Positions 34,701-44,471 are shown, counted from the stretch's first letter. The stretch: DNA of 64,000 bases from an uncultured Porphyromonas sp. (GCF_938023125.1 NZ_CALHDW010000017.1:248001-312000), one strand, 5' to 3'. Notes: generated by a model not told the origin, from the sequence alone. Numbers and translations: made by a program.

Positions 34701-34859
34701 GATGTTGGTATGCCCTACGACTACAATGTTTGCGCCAGGGATAGGCTCGTTGTCTTCTGCCGAAGTAACGGTACCTGTCACTGTTCTATTCTGGGCTACA
34801 GCCCAACCCAACCCCATCATCAGGGTAAGGAAGAATAGTGCCAATCTTTTCATAGACAT
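31755..34859 (-). CDS. SusC/RagA-family TonB-dependent transporter
   Basis: The 1034-residue protein has a signal peptide (ALFFLTLMMGLGWAVAQ) and a carboxypeptidase-like domain (TGTVTSAEDNEPIPGANIVV). The TonB box region METVVVVGYGSGQK follows, then a plug with SPLYIIDGVQTSASVV and the SusC signature DASSTSIYGARAANGVIVIT. A 22-strand barrel ends FVGGIQLMF. From memory it resembles P. gingivalis RagA strongly in the plug. It imports oligomers with its SusD partner. Codons are strongly biased, as in the partner and pepC, suggesting high expression. An ATG two codons downstream is an alternative start. The candidate promoter is about 450 bases upstream. Confidence 0.92.
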   Translation of the reverse strand: MSMKRLALFFLTLMMGLGWAVAQNRTVTGTVTSAEDNEPIPGANIVVVGHTNIGTTTNLEGKFQISVPSNAKQLQISFVGMKTQVLDVKNVMNVVLASDTEVMETVVVVGYGSGQKLSTVSGSVARVSSEKLENKPVANVMDGLQGQVAGMQVQTTSGDPNAAASVQIHGNASLGAGGSPLYIIDGVQTSASVVMAMNPSDFESITVLKDASSTSIYGARAANGVIVITTKRGKLNEDGRISLNAMYGISTLISDRPMRQMMTGQELIDYELRHYETKADRKKFLDGFQGTAFDGTIEQDANGDYVATVARDYDWLSFFLGKKAPTFQADMSISGGTDNVSYYISGGYFSQEGISNSISRYNKINLRSNIDARVKSWLRVGVNISGGLIQQVSADAFNSAYVDGGTFGALTIPRYYSPYTRDADGNLTTTKADYLTFHRLYPAITDAILYNPEYKAKFVKEGSNSYRFGTSAYAQLRPVDGLILKSQAGIDMVFSRDELLMYPKHPEASGYGINRQSYDGSYAITWTNTGEYKWKMDDNNNFTFLLGQEFVDSKSEGFSARARGLTNEKFMMLSHGMKGNYLSLPSQYRTAYAYFSLFGRVNYLFKDYLAFDVTLRNDRSSRFGSKHQAATFFSVGGMYDFLRSGLVSDKGIVSSLRLKANYGTQGNSSIPLYASYARTGTINYTDELAFGVTSIGNDNLAWERQGMLSVGVDYGMWNDALTVDLSFYNRKTTDMLMNVPLPYSTGYSSRWENVGAMTNRGVDLTLNYNFLQTKDWDAFVSATLNYNQERIDKLFSEKTNKDGYHVGEIHYAVGKPMVFYQASFAGFDSATGKQLWYKLDGNGNVTKETTDEYSDALKHRIEKAVLSAPFSGGLQMGVTWKKQLSLTMDWTFLTGVYSMNNDRYFLENNVSGGFTMLNRSKKLLNEWTSDLTPEEKAKVTASKFDEQMVIDDRLLENASFLRLKNIQLAYTFPKSVFGSQKIITGAKVYVSARNLLTITSKEYNGFDPETSAGGLTLNRFPNTRQFVGGIQLMF

Positions 34860-35378
34860 TTCTTTTTCCTTGTTACTAATTTGATTATCTGTTTCTTTTA
34901 TATTTCTCTAAAATCAAAAAAAGGGGAAGAGCAGATGTGGATGGGTCTACACCCTAGGCCACAGAGTGAATGCGAGTATCTTCGGAGCGAAAAAAGGCAA
35001 CCGCTACACAAAGTGGGGCGATTGTCTGATCATTCTTGCCGCTCTCTAGCGCATTCTATTTCTTCTTTTCCCTTTACTTTCCTCTCCTAGCAGCTGTTTT
35101 ATCTCACTTTTTTTGCGGCTAAGGTGTAATCCTCACATAGTATGGATCCCTTTTCAGGGGCACCAACGATCACCCGGGGCGGGAGATGAGAGGCTCTCCT
35201 CGCAGAAGGCGACACTCAGTGCTAACCATTTCATTATCGGCACATTGGCATAATTCACTTGCATTCTCCACGAGAAACACACTACACCCTGCGCTATATA
35301 CCGGGGACAAATATAGTAATTTATCACTATATAGCAACCGATTCCGACCAAAACAGCAGCCGGGAGTCCCCTAAAGAA
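34860..35378. other. Long intergenic leader region upstream of SusC
   Basis: This 519-base gap lies between lpxH and the SusC gene, both leftward. The only good promoter match is TATATTTG at 35308-35315 (minus strand), which would give a leader of about 440 bases. The leader can form small hairpins, such as CCCCTGAAAAGGGG-like at about 35146-35160. I see no known riboswitch consensus. A 65-codon frame at 35154-35351 starts upstream of the promoter and looks random. Confidence 0.6.
35308..35315 (-). promoter_or_regulatory. -7 box, candidate promoter of the SusC/SusD operon
   Basis: TATATTTG on the minus strand matches TAnnTTTG. No closer match was seen upstream of the SusC start, so the operon may have a long 5' leader. 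A separate small RNA is also possible. Confidence 0.45.
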
Positions 35379-36164
35379 TCAGCTATTCAATGGGAGGTCG
35401 GATGGCTCAAATGTTTCGAGAGAAAGCTCCCGACCATCCCATACCGCATAGCTATTATAGCGAAGCCAATCCCCCAAGATAAGGAGCCGCTGCCCCTCTC
35501 CCAGCATTAGATCCACCAGCAGGTGACGATGCCCAAAGAGGAAGTATTGCACGTGGGCGAACTGCTCACGACGTGCCTTAACCCAACGCACCAACCATTC
35601 ATCCTCAAGGTGAAAATAGGGATTATCGCCCCCATAAGTGGCAGACTGCTTCTGCAGCCCCTTTCGCCTACTCCGCTCGCTAAGCCCGAGAGCCAGCCCT
35701 ACCGTCCAACGCGGATGCACGGCAGCGTAAAGCCGTTGTGCCCACTTTGCACGGAAAAGCCTGTACATCGTATCATTAATCCAACGCTCCCTTCGATACT
35801 CCTCATCCCCATGTGAAAGACGAAAAGTAGCTCCGCCCAACTGCACCTCCATGGCATGATCTACAACGTGTGCGCCCAACTCCTTTTCGAAGTAATCGCG
35901 CATCCACACATCATGATTTCCTTGGAAGAAATAAATCTCTACCCCTTTGTCTGCCAACTCGGCCACCTTACCCAGGAAACGCACATAGCCCTTGGGTACC
36001 ACATAACGGTACTCAAACCAATAATCGAACATATCTCCCAAAAAGTAGATGGCCTCGGCATCAGATGCTATTGCATCCAACCAAGCCACTAACCTACGCT
36101 CCACAGCCGAAGCATCAGGGTGATAGTGCGAACCTAAGTGCGCATCGCTTGTAAAGTAAATCAC
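35379..36164 (-). CDS. lpxH: UDP-2,3-diacylglucosamine diphosphatase (LpxH-like)
   Basis: The 261-residue calcineurin-like phosphoesterase has the five metal-site motifs in order: SDAHLG near residue 6, GDMFDYW (43), GNHDVWM, SHGDEEY and FGHRHLLVD. The GDMFDYWFEY and SHGDEEYR contexts are those of LpxH rather than general phosphoesterases. It removes UMP from UDP-2,3-diacylglucosamine to give lipid X in lipid A synthesis, at the inner face of the inner membrane. It stands alone, with repeat element C 48 bases upstream of the start and the long SusC leader downstream. Confidence 0.88.
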   Translation of the reverse strand: MIYFTSDAHLGSHYHPDASAVERRLVAWLDAIASDAEAIYFLGDMFDYWFEYRYVVPKGYVRFLGKVAELADKGVEIYFFQGNHDVWMRDYFEKELGAHVVDHAMEVQLGGATFRLSHGDEEYRRERWINDTMYRLFRAKWAQRLYAAVHPRWTVGLALGLSERSRRKGLQKQSATYGGDNPYFHLEDEWLVRWVKARREQFAHVQYFLFGHRHLLVDLMLGEGQRLLILGDWLRYNSYAVWDGRELSLETFEPSDLPLNS

Positions 36165-36211
36165 AGAGTATCGATTCTATTTTTACGAGAAGGCTAGAAT
36201 TTCTAGCGATA

Positions 36212-36291
36212 CAGGGTGGAAAGTAAAAAAATCTAGGGCAAGACTCCAAGAAAAATCAGGCAGAAAGGGAAAAATTTTTGGGCAGAAAAGG
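36212..36291 (+). repeat. 80-bp intergenic repeat element, copy C
   Basis: It begins CAGGGTGGAA and ends TTTTTGGGCAGAAAAGG, exactly 80 bp from the first to the last conserved base. Internal units TCTAGGGCAA (21-30) and AATCAGGCAGAAAG (43-56) keep the same spacing as copies A, B, D and E. In this copy the second unit is direct rather than inverted. It lies between the end of the Fe-S assembly gene and the start of lpxH. Confidence 0.75.
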
Positions 36292-36316
36292 AGACAACTT
36301 TTAGGTAAGAATTATC

Positions 36317-36634
36317 CTAGAGGAAGCCGAGTTCCAATTTTGCCTCTTCGCTCATCATATCCCGATTCCACTCCGGCTCGAAAGTCAATTCGATGTCGCA
36401 GCGAGAGACTCCCTTCACGCTCTCAGCCTTTAGGCGCACATCTTCCAAAATGAAATCGGCCGCAGGGCAATTGGGAGCCGTGAGGGTCATCGTTATGGTT
36501 ACTAGCCCATCCTCCTTTATATCCACATTATATATAAGCCCCAAGTCGTAAACATTTACGGGTATCTCGGGGTCGTAGACTGTGCGAAGCATACGCACAA
36601 TGTCTTCCTCTAATTTCAGAAATTCATTCTCCAT
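36317..36634 (-). CDS. MIP18/DUF59-family Fe-S cluster assembly protein
   Basis: The 105-residue protein matches the DUF59 family: VRMLRTVYDPEIPVNVYDLG near residue 14, then VTITMTLTAPNCPAADFI with the conserved Cys. It resembles the SUF-associated proteins found with sufBCD in Bacteroidetes. It acts in Fe-S cluster maturation or carrier function in the cytoplasm. No suf genes are adjacent. A strong terminator separates it from dpp11 upstream, so it has its own promoter, which I could not place with confidence. Confidence 0.85.
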   Translation of the reverse strand: MENEFLKLEEDIVRMLRTVYDPEIPVNVYDLGLIYNVDIKEDGLVTITMTLTAPNCPAADFILEDVRLKAESVKGVSRCDIELTFEPEWNRDMMSEEAKLELGFL

Positions 36635-36642
36635 AACTTACG

Positions 36643-36691
36643 AAAAAGAGATGGCAGCCCACGCTCTACAGCAAAGGGAATACCATCTCTT
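36643..36691 (-). terminator. Terminator of the DUF2027-Smr / CYTH / DPP11 operon
   Basis: On the minus strand AAGAGATGG and CCATCTCTT form a perfect 9-bp stem (36683-36691 with 36646-36654), followed by TTTCG. It lies in the gap after the DPP11 stop. Confidence 0.8.
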
Positions 36692-36717
36692 CTATTTTGA
36701 CTTAAAACAATATTGGG

Positions 36718-38868
36718 TTAGAACTGCGGTTGGATCTCATCAATCAGACGCTGGCAACCTGCAAACTTATCTATAACAAAGAGCAGGTAACGGATGTCCA
36801 AGATGATACTCCTTTGGTAGTTGGGGAGATATTCTATATCACCACCTACGCCCTCCCAGTTGCGGTCGAAGTTGAGCCCGATAAGTTCTCCACGAGCATT
36901 CATCACGGGGCTACCTGAGTTACCGCCCGTTGTGTGAGTTGTGGCACAGAAGTTCACCGGCATCGAGCCATCGGCATTGGCATAACGGCCATAATCCTTA
37001 GCTTCGTAGAGAGCCTTTAGCTTAGGATCTACCACGTATTCCCAGTTATTGGGATCCTCCTTTTCCATTACCCCCTCTAGTGTACTCTTGGCGCCATAGG
37101 TCACCACATCACGTGGTTGATAACCCTTGACTACACCATAAGTAAAGCGGAGGGTTAGGTTGGCATCAGGAGCCAAATTGGGTTGCCCCTTCATATCAAG
37201 CACGGAGGCCACATAGGCGCGTTGCGCAGCAGCGAGCGGAGCATCAAAGGCAGCCACTTCGTTAGCCAGTTTCTTATACTCATAAGATACAGATGCAGCA
37301 AAACAACTCATCGGATCGCGCAAGAGACGATCTCGATCGGGGTTCTTCATAAACTCTTCGAAACGCTCACGAGAGGCATAGATAGATTTATCAAAAATCA
37401 TCTCTACATAGGCTTTGGCAGATCTGCACTCAGCAATACCTTCTCGGACAGCAAGGGGTTGCTTCTCAGCAGGAATGCGCTCGGCATAGCGAGTTAGAAG
37501 AGCAATGGCCAAAGCCTTATCCACTTCGGGGCTATAGTCCTTATTAAAGAAGGCTTCGAACTGCTTGCGAATCGATTGCAAGCTGGCTTCTCGCCTTGCA
37601 GGGTCGTTCCAATGCTGTGCGATATCAACATCGGCGATAGGCGCATTACTCATCTCAATACCCATTATAACCCCCTCTAGGAGATAACGCTGACGCATCC
37701 GAAGATCCTGACGCCCTGCTATCGCTTTGCTGATAGCCCGAACGGCCTCTTCGGTTGTGGCAATACCCTTTTGCTTTGCCCAAGCCAGCACCTCTTGTTG
37801 CTGAGCCAACTTGATCTCACGAAGAGAGCGGCGACGGATAGCCCAGTTAGCCCCTTGTGCCCTCTTGTAGCCATTCTGACTAGAGGCATATTTAGCCGCA
37901 TACATGATATTAATCTTGGGATCGGCAAGCATCTCACGTAGCATCACATCTTGGAGGATGCCTCGCATTTCTATGCGAATATTATTATCAATCTCGCTCC
38001 ACTCGGTCACTTCGTCAGCCGTAAAGAACTTATAAGTAGTACCGGGATAGCCCATGATGAGGGCAAAATCCCCCTCATTTACGCCTTGAGCATTCACCTT
38101 CACCCAACGCTTCGGGCGGTAGGGGACGTTATCTTTTGAGTAGTCCACAGGATTGCCATCCTTATCAGCATAAATACGGAAGATAGAGAAGTCCCCCGAA
38201 TGGCGAGGCCAAGCCCAGTTGTCTGTGTCGCTACCGAACTTACCAATAGAGCTGGGAGGAGCTCCTACCAAACGGACATCGCGGAATACCTTTTTGGTAA
38301 ACATATAGTAGCGATTGCCGCCATAGAAAGCCTTGATTTCGTAGCGATACCCAGGGCGCGAAGCAGCCTTCTTACCCACAATCTCGGGGGCAAGAGAGGA
38401 GAGGTATCTTGGAGAGAGGAACTCCAGCCCTGTGGGGTTCTTGATACGTTCGAGAGCCTTCTTTACCGCTGCGGTTACATCTGTTATCTCGTCTACGATC
38501 TCCACTTCGAGTCCGGGGTTTACAAGCTCTTCAGCAAAAGAATAGCTCCAGAAACCATCCTTGAGGTAATTGTGCTGTACACTACTATGCTGCTGTATCT
38601 GATCGTAGCCGCAGTGGTGATTGGTAAGGAGCAAGCCTTGATCCGAAACCAACACACCCGTACATCCACCATCAAACAACACTACCGCATCGGAGAGCGA
38701 GGTGCCGTTGGGATTATAAATATCGGCAGCTTCGAGTTGCATCCCGAGGGATTTCATCCGCGCTACCTGCCCGTTGATTTGCTGCATCAGCCACATTCCC
38801 CCATCGGCGTGGGCGAGTGTAGTGCAGGCAACAGCCAACAAAAGGGAAAGAAAAAATCGTTTGTTCAT
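36718..38868 (-). CDS. dpp11: S46-family dipeptidyl peptidase, DPP11 type
   Basis: The 716-residue protein has a signal peptide (FFLSLLLAVACTTLAHA). The chymotrypsin-like catalytic residues are His in LLTNHHCGYDQI, Asp in SDTDNWAWPRHSGDFS and Ser651 in TGGNSGSPVMN. The specificity position is Arg669 in LNFDRNWEG. Arg here is the mark of DPP11, which removes dipeptides with Asp or Glu in the second position, while DPP7 has Gly. It works in the periplasm and supplies acidic dipeptides to an asaccharolytic cell. It is last in an operon with CYTH and DUF2027-Smr genes (13-base gap). Confidence 0.93.
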   Translation of the reverse strand: MNKRFFLSLLLAVACTTLAHADGGMWLMQQINGQVARMKSLGMQLEAADIYNPNGTSLSDAVVLFDGGCTGVLVSDQGLLLTNHHCGYDQIQQHSSVQHNYLKDGFWSYSFAEELVNPGLEVEIVDEITDVTAAVKKALERIKNPTGLEFLSPRYLSSLAPEIVGKKAASRPGYRYEIKAFYGGNRYYMFTKKVFRDVRLVGAPPSSIGKFGSDTDNWAWPRHSGDFSIFRIYADKDGNPVDYSKDNVPYRPKRWVKVNAQGVNEGDFALIMGYPGTTYKFFTADEVTEWSEIDNNIRIEMRGILQDVMLREMLADPKINIMYAAKYASSQNGYKRAQGANWAIRRRSLREIKLAQQQEVLAWAKQKGIATTEEAVRAISKAIAGRQDLRMRQRYLLEGVIMGIEMSNAPIADVDIAQHWNDPARREASLQSIRKQFEAFFNKDYSPEVDKALAIALLTRYAERIPAEKQPLAVREGIAECRSAKAYVEMIFDKSIYASRERFEEFMKNPDRDRLLRDPMSCFAASVSYEYKKLANEVAAFDAPLAAAQRAYVASVLDMKGQPNLAPDANLTLRFTYGVVKGYQPRDVVTYGAKSTLEGVMEKEDPNNWEYVVDPKLKALYEAKDYGRYANADGSMPVNFCATTHTTGGNSGSPVMNARGELIGLNFDRNWEGVGGDIEYLPNYQRSIILDIRYLLFVIDKFAGCQRLIDEIQPQF

Positions 38869-38881
38869 AAGTTTATGCTAC

Positions 38882-39391
38882 TTAAGTATTGGACGGTTGT
38901 TTGCTCTGGTCGGCCGCAGGGAAAGGGTACTGCCCCACTCGCGCCAGCGCACTATTGTAATAACGAACATCTCCGGTCACCTCTTCTCCCACCCAAGAGG
39001 GGAGCAAGGGCTGAGCCTCTCTACTCGGGAGCTCCACCTCGGCCATAACAAGCCCTTCGAGCTCCTCGTGAAAGAGATCTACCTCCCACATAAAAGAGGC
39101 ATAGGGGATATAGTAGCGGGTTTTGCACACCCTACCTTCATACCCCTCTACAAGGAGAGCGTGCCCCTCCTCCAGAGAAATCTCACGTTCCACCTCTTCT
39201 CGCACCAATCCATCGGGAGAAGAAAGTCCTTTGATCGTGAGATATACTTTATCATCTAGGAAGCGAACACGGCGCACACTCCCCGATTCATCTTGATGTA
39301 GATAGTACTGGCATATAGAGACATGCCTCTCTGCGGCCTCCAAAAAAGCCCTATCCTTAACGAGAAACTTGCGTTCGATCTCTAGAGCCAT
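38882..39391 (-). CDS. CYTH-domain phosphatase-like protein
   Basis: The 169-residue protein opens ALEIERKFLVKDRAFLE, the ExExK signature of the CYTH (triphosphate tunnel) superfamily. Further tunnel residues are in SVRRVRFLDDKVYLTIKG and TRYYIPYASFMWEVDLFHEE. It probably hydrolyses inorganic triphosphate or a nucleoside triphosphate, though class IV adenylate cyclase activity cannot be excluded from sequence. It is the middle gene of a three-gene operon with DUF2027-Smr (21-base gap) and dpp11 (13-base gap). Confidence 0.88.
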   Translation of the reverse strand: MALEIERKFLVKDRAFLEAAERHVSICQYYLHQDESGSVRRVRFLDDKVYLTIKGLSSPDGLVREEVEREISLEEGHALLVEGYEGRVCKTRYYIPYASFMWEVDLFHEELEGLVMAEVELPSREAQPLLPSWVGEEVTGDVRYYNSALARVGQYPFPAADQSKQPSNT

Positions 39392-39412
39392 ACCCTACAC
39401 TATAATTAAATG

Positions 39413-40558
39413 CTAGTGAATTGTCACCTTAGTGGCGCCAAAGCCATACTCTTGGAACGAGGCATCTTGAGCCGAAGCCTTTGGGTAACGCTTACGCAAA
39501 TCATCAAGAACTGCTTTGCGCAGGATACCCTCACCCTTACCATGAATAAAGATGATTTCCATTCCCTTATTCCTAAGGTGCTTATCCATTGTTTCCCTAA
39601 AAACCGACAACTGATGCTGCAAGATGTCGTGGTGAGACATACCCTGCAACGTGGGGAGCAATTCCGCTGCGTGCAAATCCACTACCAGCGGCTCTTTATG
39701 CGCTTTTCGCTTCTCCTCGCGCTGGGGGCGAGCCACCTCTTTTTGCGCTCTAGGCAGCCTGATCGACTCCGCCAAGGCTTCGAGATCGGCAGGAGCTACC
39801 GTGGCGTGACGCGATTTGTCCTGCTCCACAAGAGGGAGCACAAGGGCATCTTCATCAAAAAACGGGTTATCTACGTAGCAGTGACGCTTAAAGAACTTGA
39901 CTCCATCGGGCTTGAAATCGATTGAGACCGGCTCCTTATGCTTATAGGCTTTGTGGGGCTTATAGGGAAGGAAAGAAAGGTGTAAACACTCCCGATCATT
40001 GAGCTCTGCAAGGGGAATGGTATCGACCAACAGTTTAGTATCGCGCTCTATTATCCCTGTAGAGACAAGGCGGTAATAGCCATTGCTCTGCTGGGCAGAC
40101 AACGTGTAATATCCGTGGTAATTGCTATCATTGATCAGGTAGCACTCAAGCGGAGAATTACCAAATGTAACAAAATCCTCCGGCAGCCAAGCAATATAAA
40201 TAGAGAGCTGTTCGCCCTCGGGTCGCTCCGGGAGGAAGGTCTGGGGAGGTGGAAGTTCCTCTTTTTTATGTTGGGATATGGTATGAGAAGGGGTAGGCAC
40301 GACCTTTTGGGATGCCTGCGAAGACCCGGCACGACGCTCTCGCTTTGCCTCTTTTTCCTCCTGAATCTCTCGGGGAGTACGATAGGCGGGGACAAAGGTG
40401 TCTCGCTCATTAACCACGACACACTCATGCAACGGGGTGGGCAATTCAAAGCCATCGTCACCCTCCACCCAAGCTACTTTTCCTTCAATACGGCGCACAA
40501 TGCCACCTCCTTGGGCATTCAAAAAACGCACTCGATCTCCTACAGATGCTTTTGCCAT
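39413..40558 (-). CDS. DUF2027 and Smr domain protein
   Basis: The protein is about 381 residues. The N-terminal part starts with a small barrel (VGDRVRFLNAQGGGIVRRIE), then a charged linker and a DUF2027 domain around 110-240 (FVTFGNSPLECYLINDSNYH). A second charged linker follows. The C-terminal Smr domain has VVDLHAAELL and IIFIHGKGEGILRKAVLDDL, with the HGKG nuclease motif. Smr domains of MutS2-type proteins nick nucleic acids and several act on ribosomes or mRNA. The ATG at 40558 (MAKASVGDRV) was preferred to one four codons upstream because family members begin at this point. It is first in the operon with CYTH and dpp11. Confidence 0.82.
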   Translation of the reverse strand: MAKASVGDRVRFLNAQGGGIVRRIEGKVAWVEGDDGFELPTPLHECVVVNERDTFVPAYRTPREIQEEKEAKRERRAGSSQASQKVVPTPSHTISQHKKEELPPPQTFLPERPEGEQLSIYIAWLPEDFVTFGNSPLECYLINDSNYHGYYTLSAQQSNGYYRLVSTGIIERDTKLLVDTIPLAELNDRECLHLSFLPYKPHKAYKHKEPVSIDFKPDGVKFFKRHCYVDNPFFDEDALVLPLVEQDKSRHATVAPADLEALAESIRLPRAQKEVARPQREEKRKAHKEPLVVDLHAAELLPTLQGMSHHDILQHQLSVFRETMDKHLRNKGMEIIFIHGKGEGILRKAVLDDLRKRYPKASAQDASFQEYGFGATKVTIH

Positions 40559-40773
40559 TACTTCTAACACGCTCTAGTGGTACAGCGAGAAAGAGAAGCC
40601 CGTAGCCCTCCCTCTAGGGAGATCTTAGGACATAACGAACCACCTTTCTCCTCAGCGAAGTTACGGCTTTCCCAGATAATAAACGACATACCCCCGCCCT
40701 TATTGGGATTTTACTCCACAACAAAGGGCGAGGGCTAGTATCGAATCCTGAAGAAGTAAACTAACGCAATGAA

Positions 40774-42162
<1,389 letters not shown>

Positions 42163-42229
42163 TTATCAATTAAGGGTTATTACTTCCTACTATATCGGGA
42201 GATTTTCACTCCTGAAATCACCCACGACG

Positions 42230-42237
42230 CAAATATA
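42230..42237 (-). promoter_or_regulatory. -7 box for tnaA
   Basis: TATATTTG on the minus strand matches TAnnTTTG, 73 bases before the tnaA ATG. Confidence 0.6.
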
Positions 42238-42633
42238 GGCGAATTATTTTCCATCAGCACAATTAGGCAAAATATACATCAAAACGGCAACAAAATGATA
42301 GAAAATCAAACAATAAATGAATAATCAACACGCAACAGTGGATATAATACAGACGTACTATTTTTTACATTTACTCTTAAATCGGAAGGAGGCTCCTCCC
42401 GCCACCTTTAGGCCGAGGGGGCTTTTCCGGAGCAAATGCTTGAGAGGAAAGAGGGGAGCGCAGGCCGAGCCCTCTCGAGGCTCTTAGGGACGCAGGGTGG
42501 GAGAGAATGGCCACTCCATATATATAGGTATACCCCCACAAGCCCCCGGGAAAGGGCACGTGGCAATTCCTTTTCTACCCTCCATCCTCTCCGCCTTGGG
42601 GTAATATTAGTTGGGTATTCTCGCAACAATACG
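42238..42633. other. Divergent intergenic region between tnaA and dnaX
   Basis: The part next to tnaA (to about 42360) is A/T-rich and may hold regulator sites. The part at 42375-42600 is markedly G/C-rich, with an AGGAGG-CT-CCTCC palindrome near 42387. Short frames of 60-84 codons exist on both strands, but their residue content looks random. No known RNA was recognised. Confidence 0.5.
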
Positions 42634-42641
42634 TACATTTG
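42634..42641 (+). promoter_or_regulatory. -7 box for dnaX
   Basis: TACATTTG matches TAnnTTTG, with TTGG 19 bases upstream as a possible -33 element. It lies 45 bases before the dnaX ATG. Confidence 0.65.
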
Positions 42642-42686
42642 TAGCAAGATAGACTTTAGGAGTCTACCCAGTGCGTTGCAATCATT

Positions 42687-44471
42687 ATGAGTGAAAAGTT
42701 TGTAGTATCAGCCCGGAAATTTCGTCCGGACTCCTTCGAGAGCTTGCTCGGTCAAGAGGCTGTAAGCGAAACTCTCCGAAGGGCTATTTTACAGCAAAAG
42801 ACGGCGCACGCCTATCTTTTTTGTGGACCAAGAGGGGTCGGGAAGACCTCCGCAGCCCGTATTTTTGCTAGAGCCATCAATTGCGCCTCACCCCTTGCCA
42901 GCGGCGAGGCGTGCGGCGAGTGTGATAGTTGCCGAGCCTTTGCAGAGCAGCGTTCGTTCAACGTTTTTGAGATGGACGCAGCCTCCAACAACTCGGCCAA
43001 CGACATACGACAGCTCATCGAGGAGGTAAACATTCCTCCCCAGGTAGGGCGTTACAAAATCTATATCATTGACGAGGTGCACATGCTCTCGACGGCAGCG
43101 TTTAACGCCTTCCTCAAAACGCTGGAGGAGCCGCCCGAGTATGTTGTCTTCATCATGGCTACCACCGAGAAGCAAAAGATACTTCCCACCATCCTCTCTC
43201 GCTGCCAAGTATTCGACTTCAAACCCATCCCTAGCGATGTTATCATAGGGCAGTTGCGGCATATTGCCCAGCTAGAAGAGATCCAAGTAGAGGAAAAGGC
43301 TCTAGAGCTAATTGCCCGTAAAGCCGATGGGGGGATGCGCGACGCCCTCTCCGTATTCGACCGAATTGCGAGCTATACCGATGGCGAAGTCTCTTATAGT
43401 CGCACCCTAGAGAGCCTCAACATCCTAGACGACGATTACTACTTCCGCTTCGTGGAGCATCTCGTACACAACGACTATGCCTCGACCCTCCTTCTCCTAG
43501 ACGAACTCATCATGCGAGGCTTCGACCCTAGGACGATTGTCTTGGGGTTGACCGACTTCTTGCGCAACCTTCTCTTAGCATTCGACCCACAGACGCTGCC
43601 TCTTTTGCACCTAACCAAAGAGACAGAGGCCTCATATAATCAATTGGCTCAAGCTTCCGGACGCGGATTTTTGTACCAAGCGATCGCAAAACTGATGGAG
43701 TGTCTCAAAGAGTATCGCAATAGCAATGCTAAGCGACTTTTGGTAGAAATGACCCTCCTCTCCCTCACCTCGCTGGCTCAAGAAGGAGGTGCAACAAGCC
43801 ACACTCCCAATCAACGTCCAACACCGGTAGCGGCTCCACCCTCTGCACCAAGCCCTATTGCCGCTCCCAGACCGCAACCCATTACGGCTCCGGCTCCCGC
43901 ACGCCCCAATACGCCGCCCGCCCCTCGCTCTACCGAGGCTCCCGCTGAGGCGCCACAACCCATTGACCTGCCCAAGCCGACAAGACCCACTACCATGGCA
44001 GCGCCTCGCCCTGTAGCTCCGGCGCCTCGTCCCGCGGCAGCTCCTTCTCCCACTACGACTTCTGCAGCTGCCCCAAAGGCTCCCACTCAAGAGAAACAGA
44101 CCTTTACAGAGACCGAAATGCAGATTGCCTGGAACGCCTATGCAGAGGAACATTTGCAAAAGAACCTCTTTCTCAAGAACGCCTTCAATGAGGTACTACC
44201 CAAGCTCCACAACGGCACAGAGATAGAGGCCATCATGTTTAATATGCTGCAAGTGAACGCCGTAGAACGCATCAAGGGTTCCCTCTTGGGCTACCTCCGA
44301 GGGGCGCTACACAATAGCGACATCACGCTACAAGTGCGGCAGATCGAGACCATAGAAGAGGAGCGCAGCCAACGAAGCATTACGCCACTAGAGATCTTCC
44401 GCTCCCTGGCTGCCGAGCCCCAAACACCTCTTCATCAGTTTATCCAAACGCTCAAGTTGCGCCCTCTCTAG
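42687..44471 (+). CDS. dnaX: DNA polymerase III subunit gamma/tau
   Basis: The 594-residue clamp-loader subunit has Walker A GPRGVGKTSAARIFA near residue 48. The zinc module is CASPLASGEACGECDSC, Walker B is YIIDEVHMLS, and the SRC motif is in LSRCQVFDF. A third domain follows, then a proline/alanine-rich linker (about 375-475), and a C-terminal domain that should contact the polymerase. It loads the sliding clamp with ATP. I saw no clear A6G-type slippage site, so a separate gamma form is not evident. The linker is low-complexity DNA, and this explains the long spurious antisense frames there. Confidence 0.95.
   Translation: MSEKFVVSARKFRPDSFESLLGQEAVSETLRRAILQQKTAHAYLFCGPRGVGKTSAARIFARAINCASPLASGEACGECDSCRAFAEQRSFNVFEMDAASNNSANDIRQLIEEVNIPPQVGRYKIYIIDEVHMLSTAAFNAFLKTLEEPPEYVVFIMATTEKQKILPTILSRCQVFDFKPIPSDVIIGQLRHIAQLEEIQVEEKALELIARKADGGMRDALSVFDRIASYTDGEVSYSRTLESLNILDDDYYFRFVEHLVHNDYASTLLLLDELIMRGFDPRTIVLGLTDFLRNLLLAFDPQTLPLLHLTKETEASYNQLAQASGRGFLYQAIAKLMECLKEYRNSNAKRLLVEMTLLSLTSLAQEGGATSHTPNQRPTPVAAPPSAPSPIAAPRPQPITAPAPARPNTPPAPRSTEAPAEAPQPIDLPKPTRPTTMAAPRPVAPAPRPAAAPSPTTTSAAAPKAPTQEKQTFTETEMQIAWNAYAEEHLQKNLFLKNAFNEVLPKLHNGTEIEAIMFNMLQVNAVERIKGSLLGYLRGALHNSDITLQVRQIETIEEERSQRSITPLEIFRSLAAEPQTPLHQFIQTLKLRPL

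Noticed and set aside
35154..35351. 65-codon minus-strand frame in the SusC leader
   Set aside because: It starts upstream of the only promoter box, has odd composition and no recognisable signal or domain.
40687..40736. Possible terminator after tnaA (GCCCTT/AAGGGC arms)
   Set aside because: The arms pair well, but the loop is about 23 bases and no T run follows on the minus strand.
43632..44159. 175-codon Gly/Arg/Ser-rich minus-strand frame
   Set aside because: It is the antisense image of the Pro/Ala-rich linker of dnaX, a known source of spurious frames.
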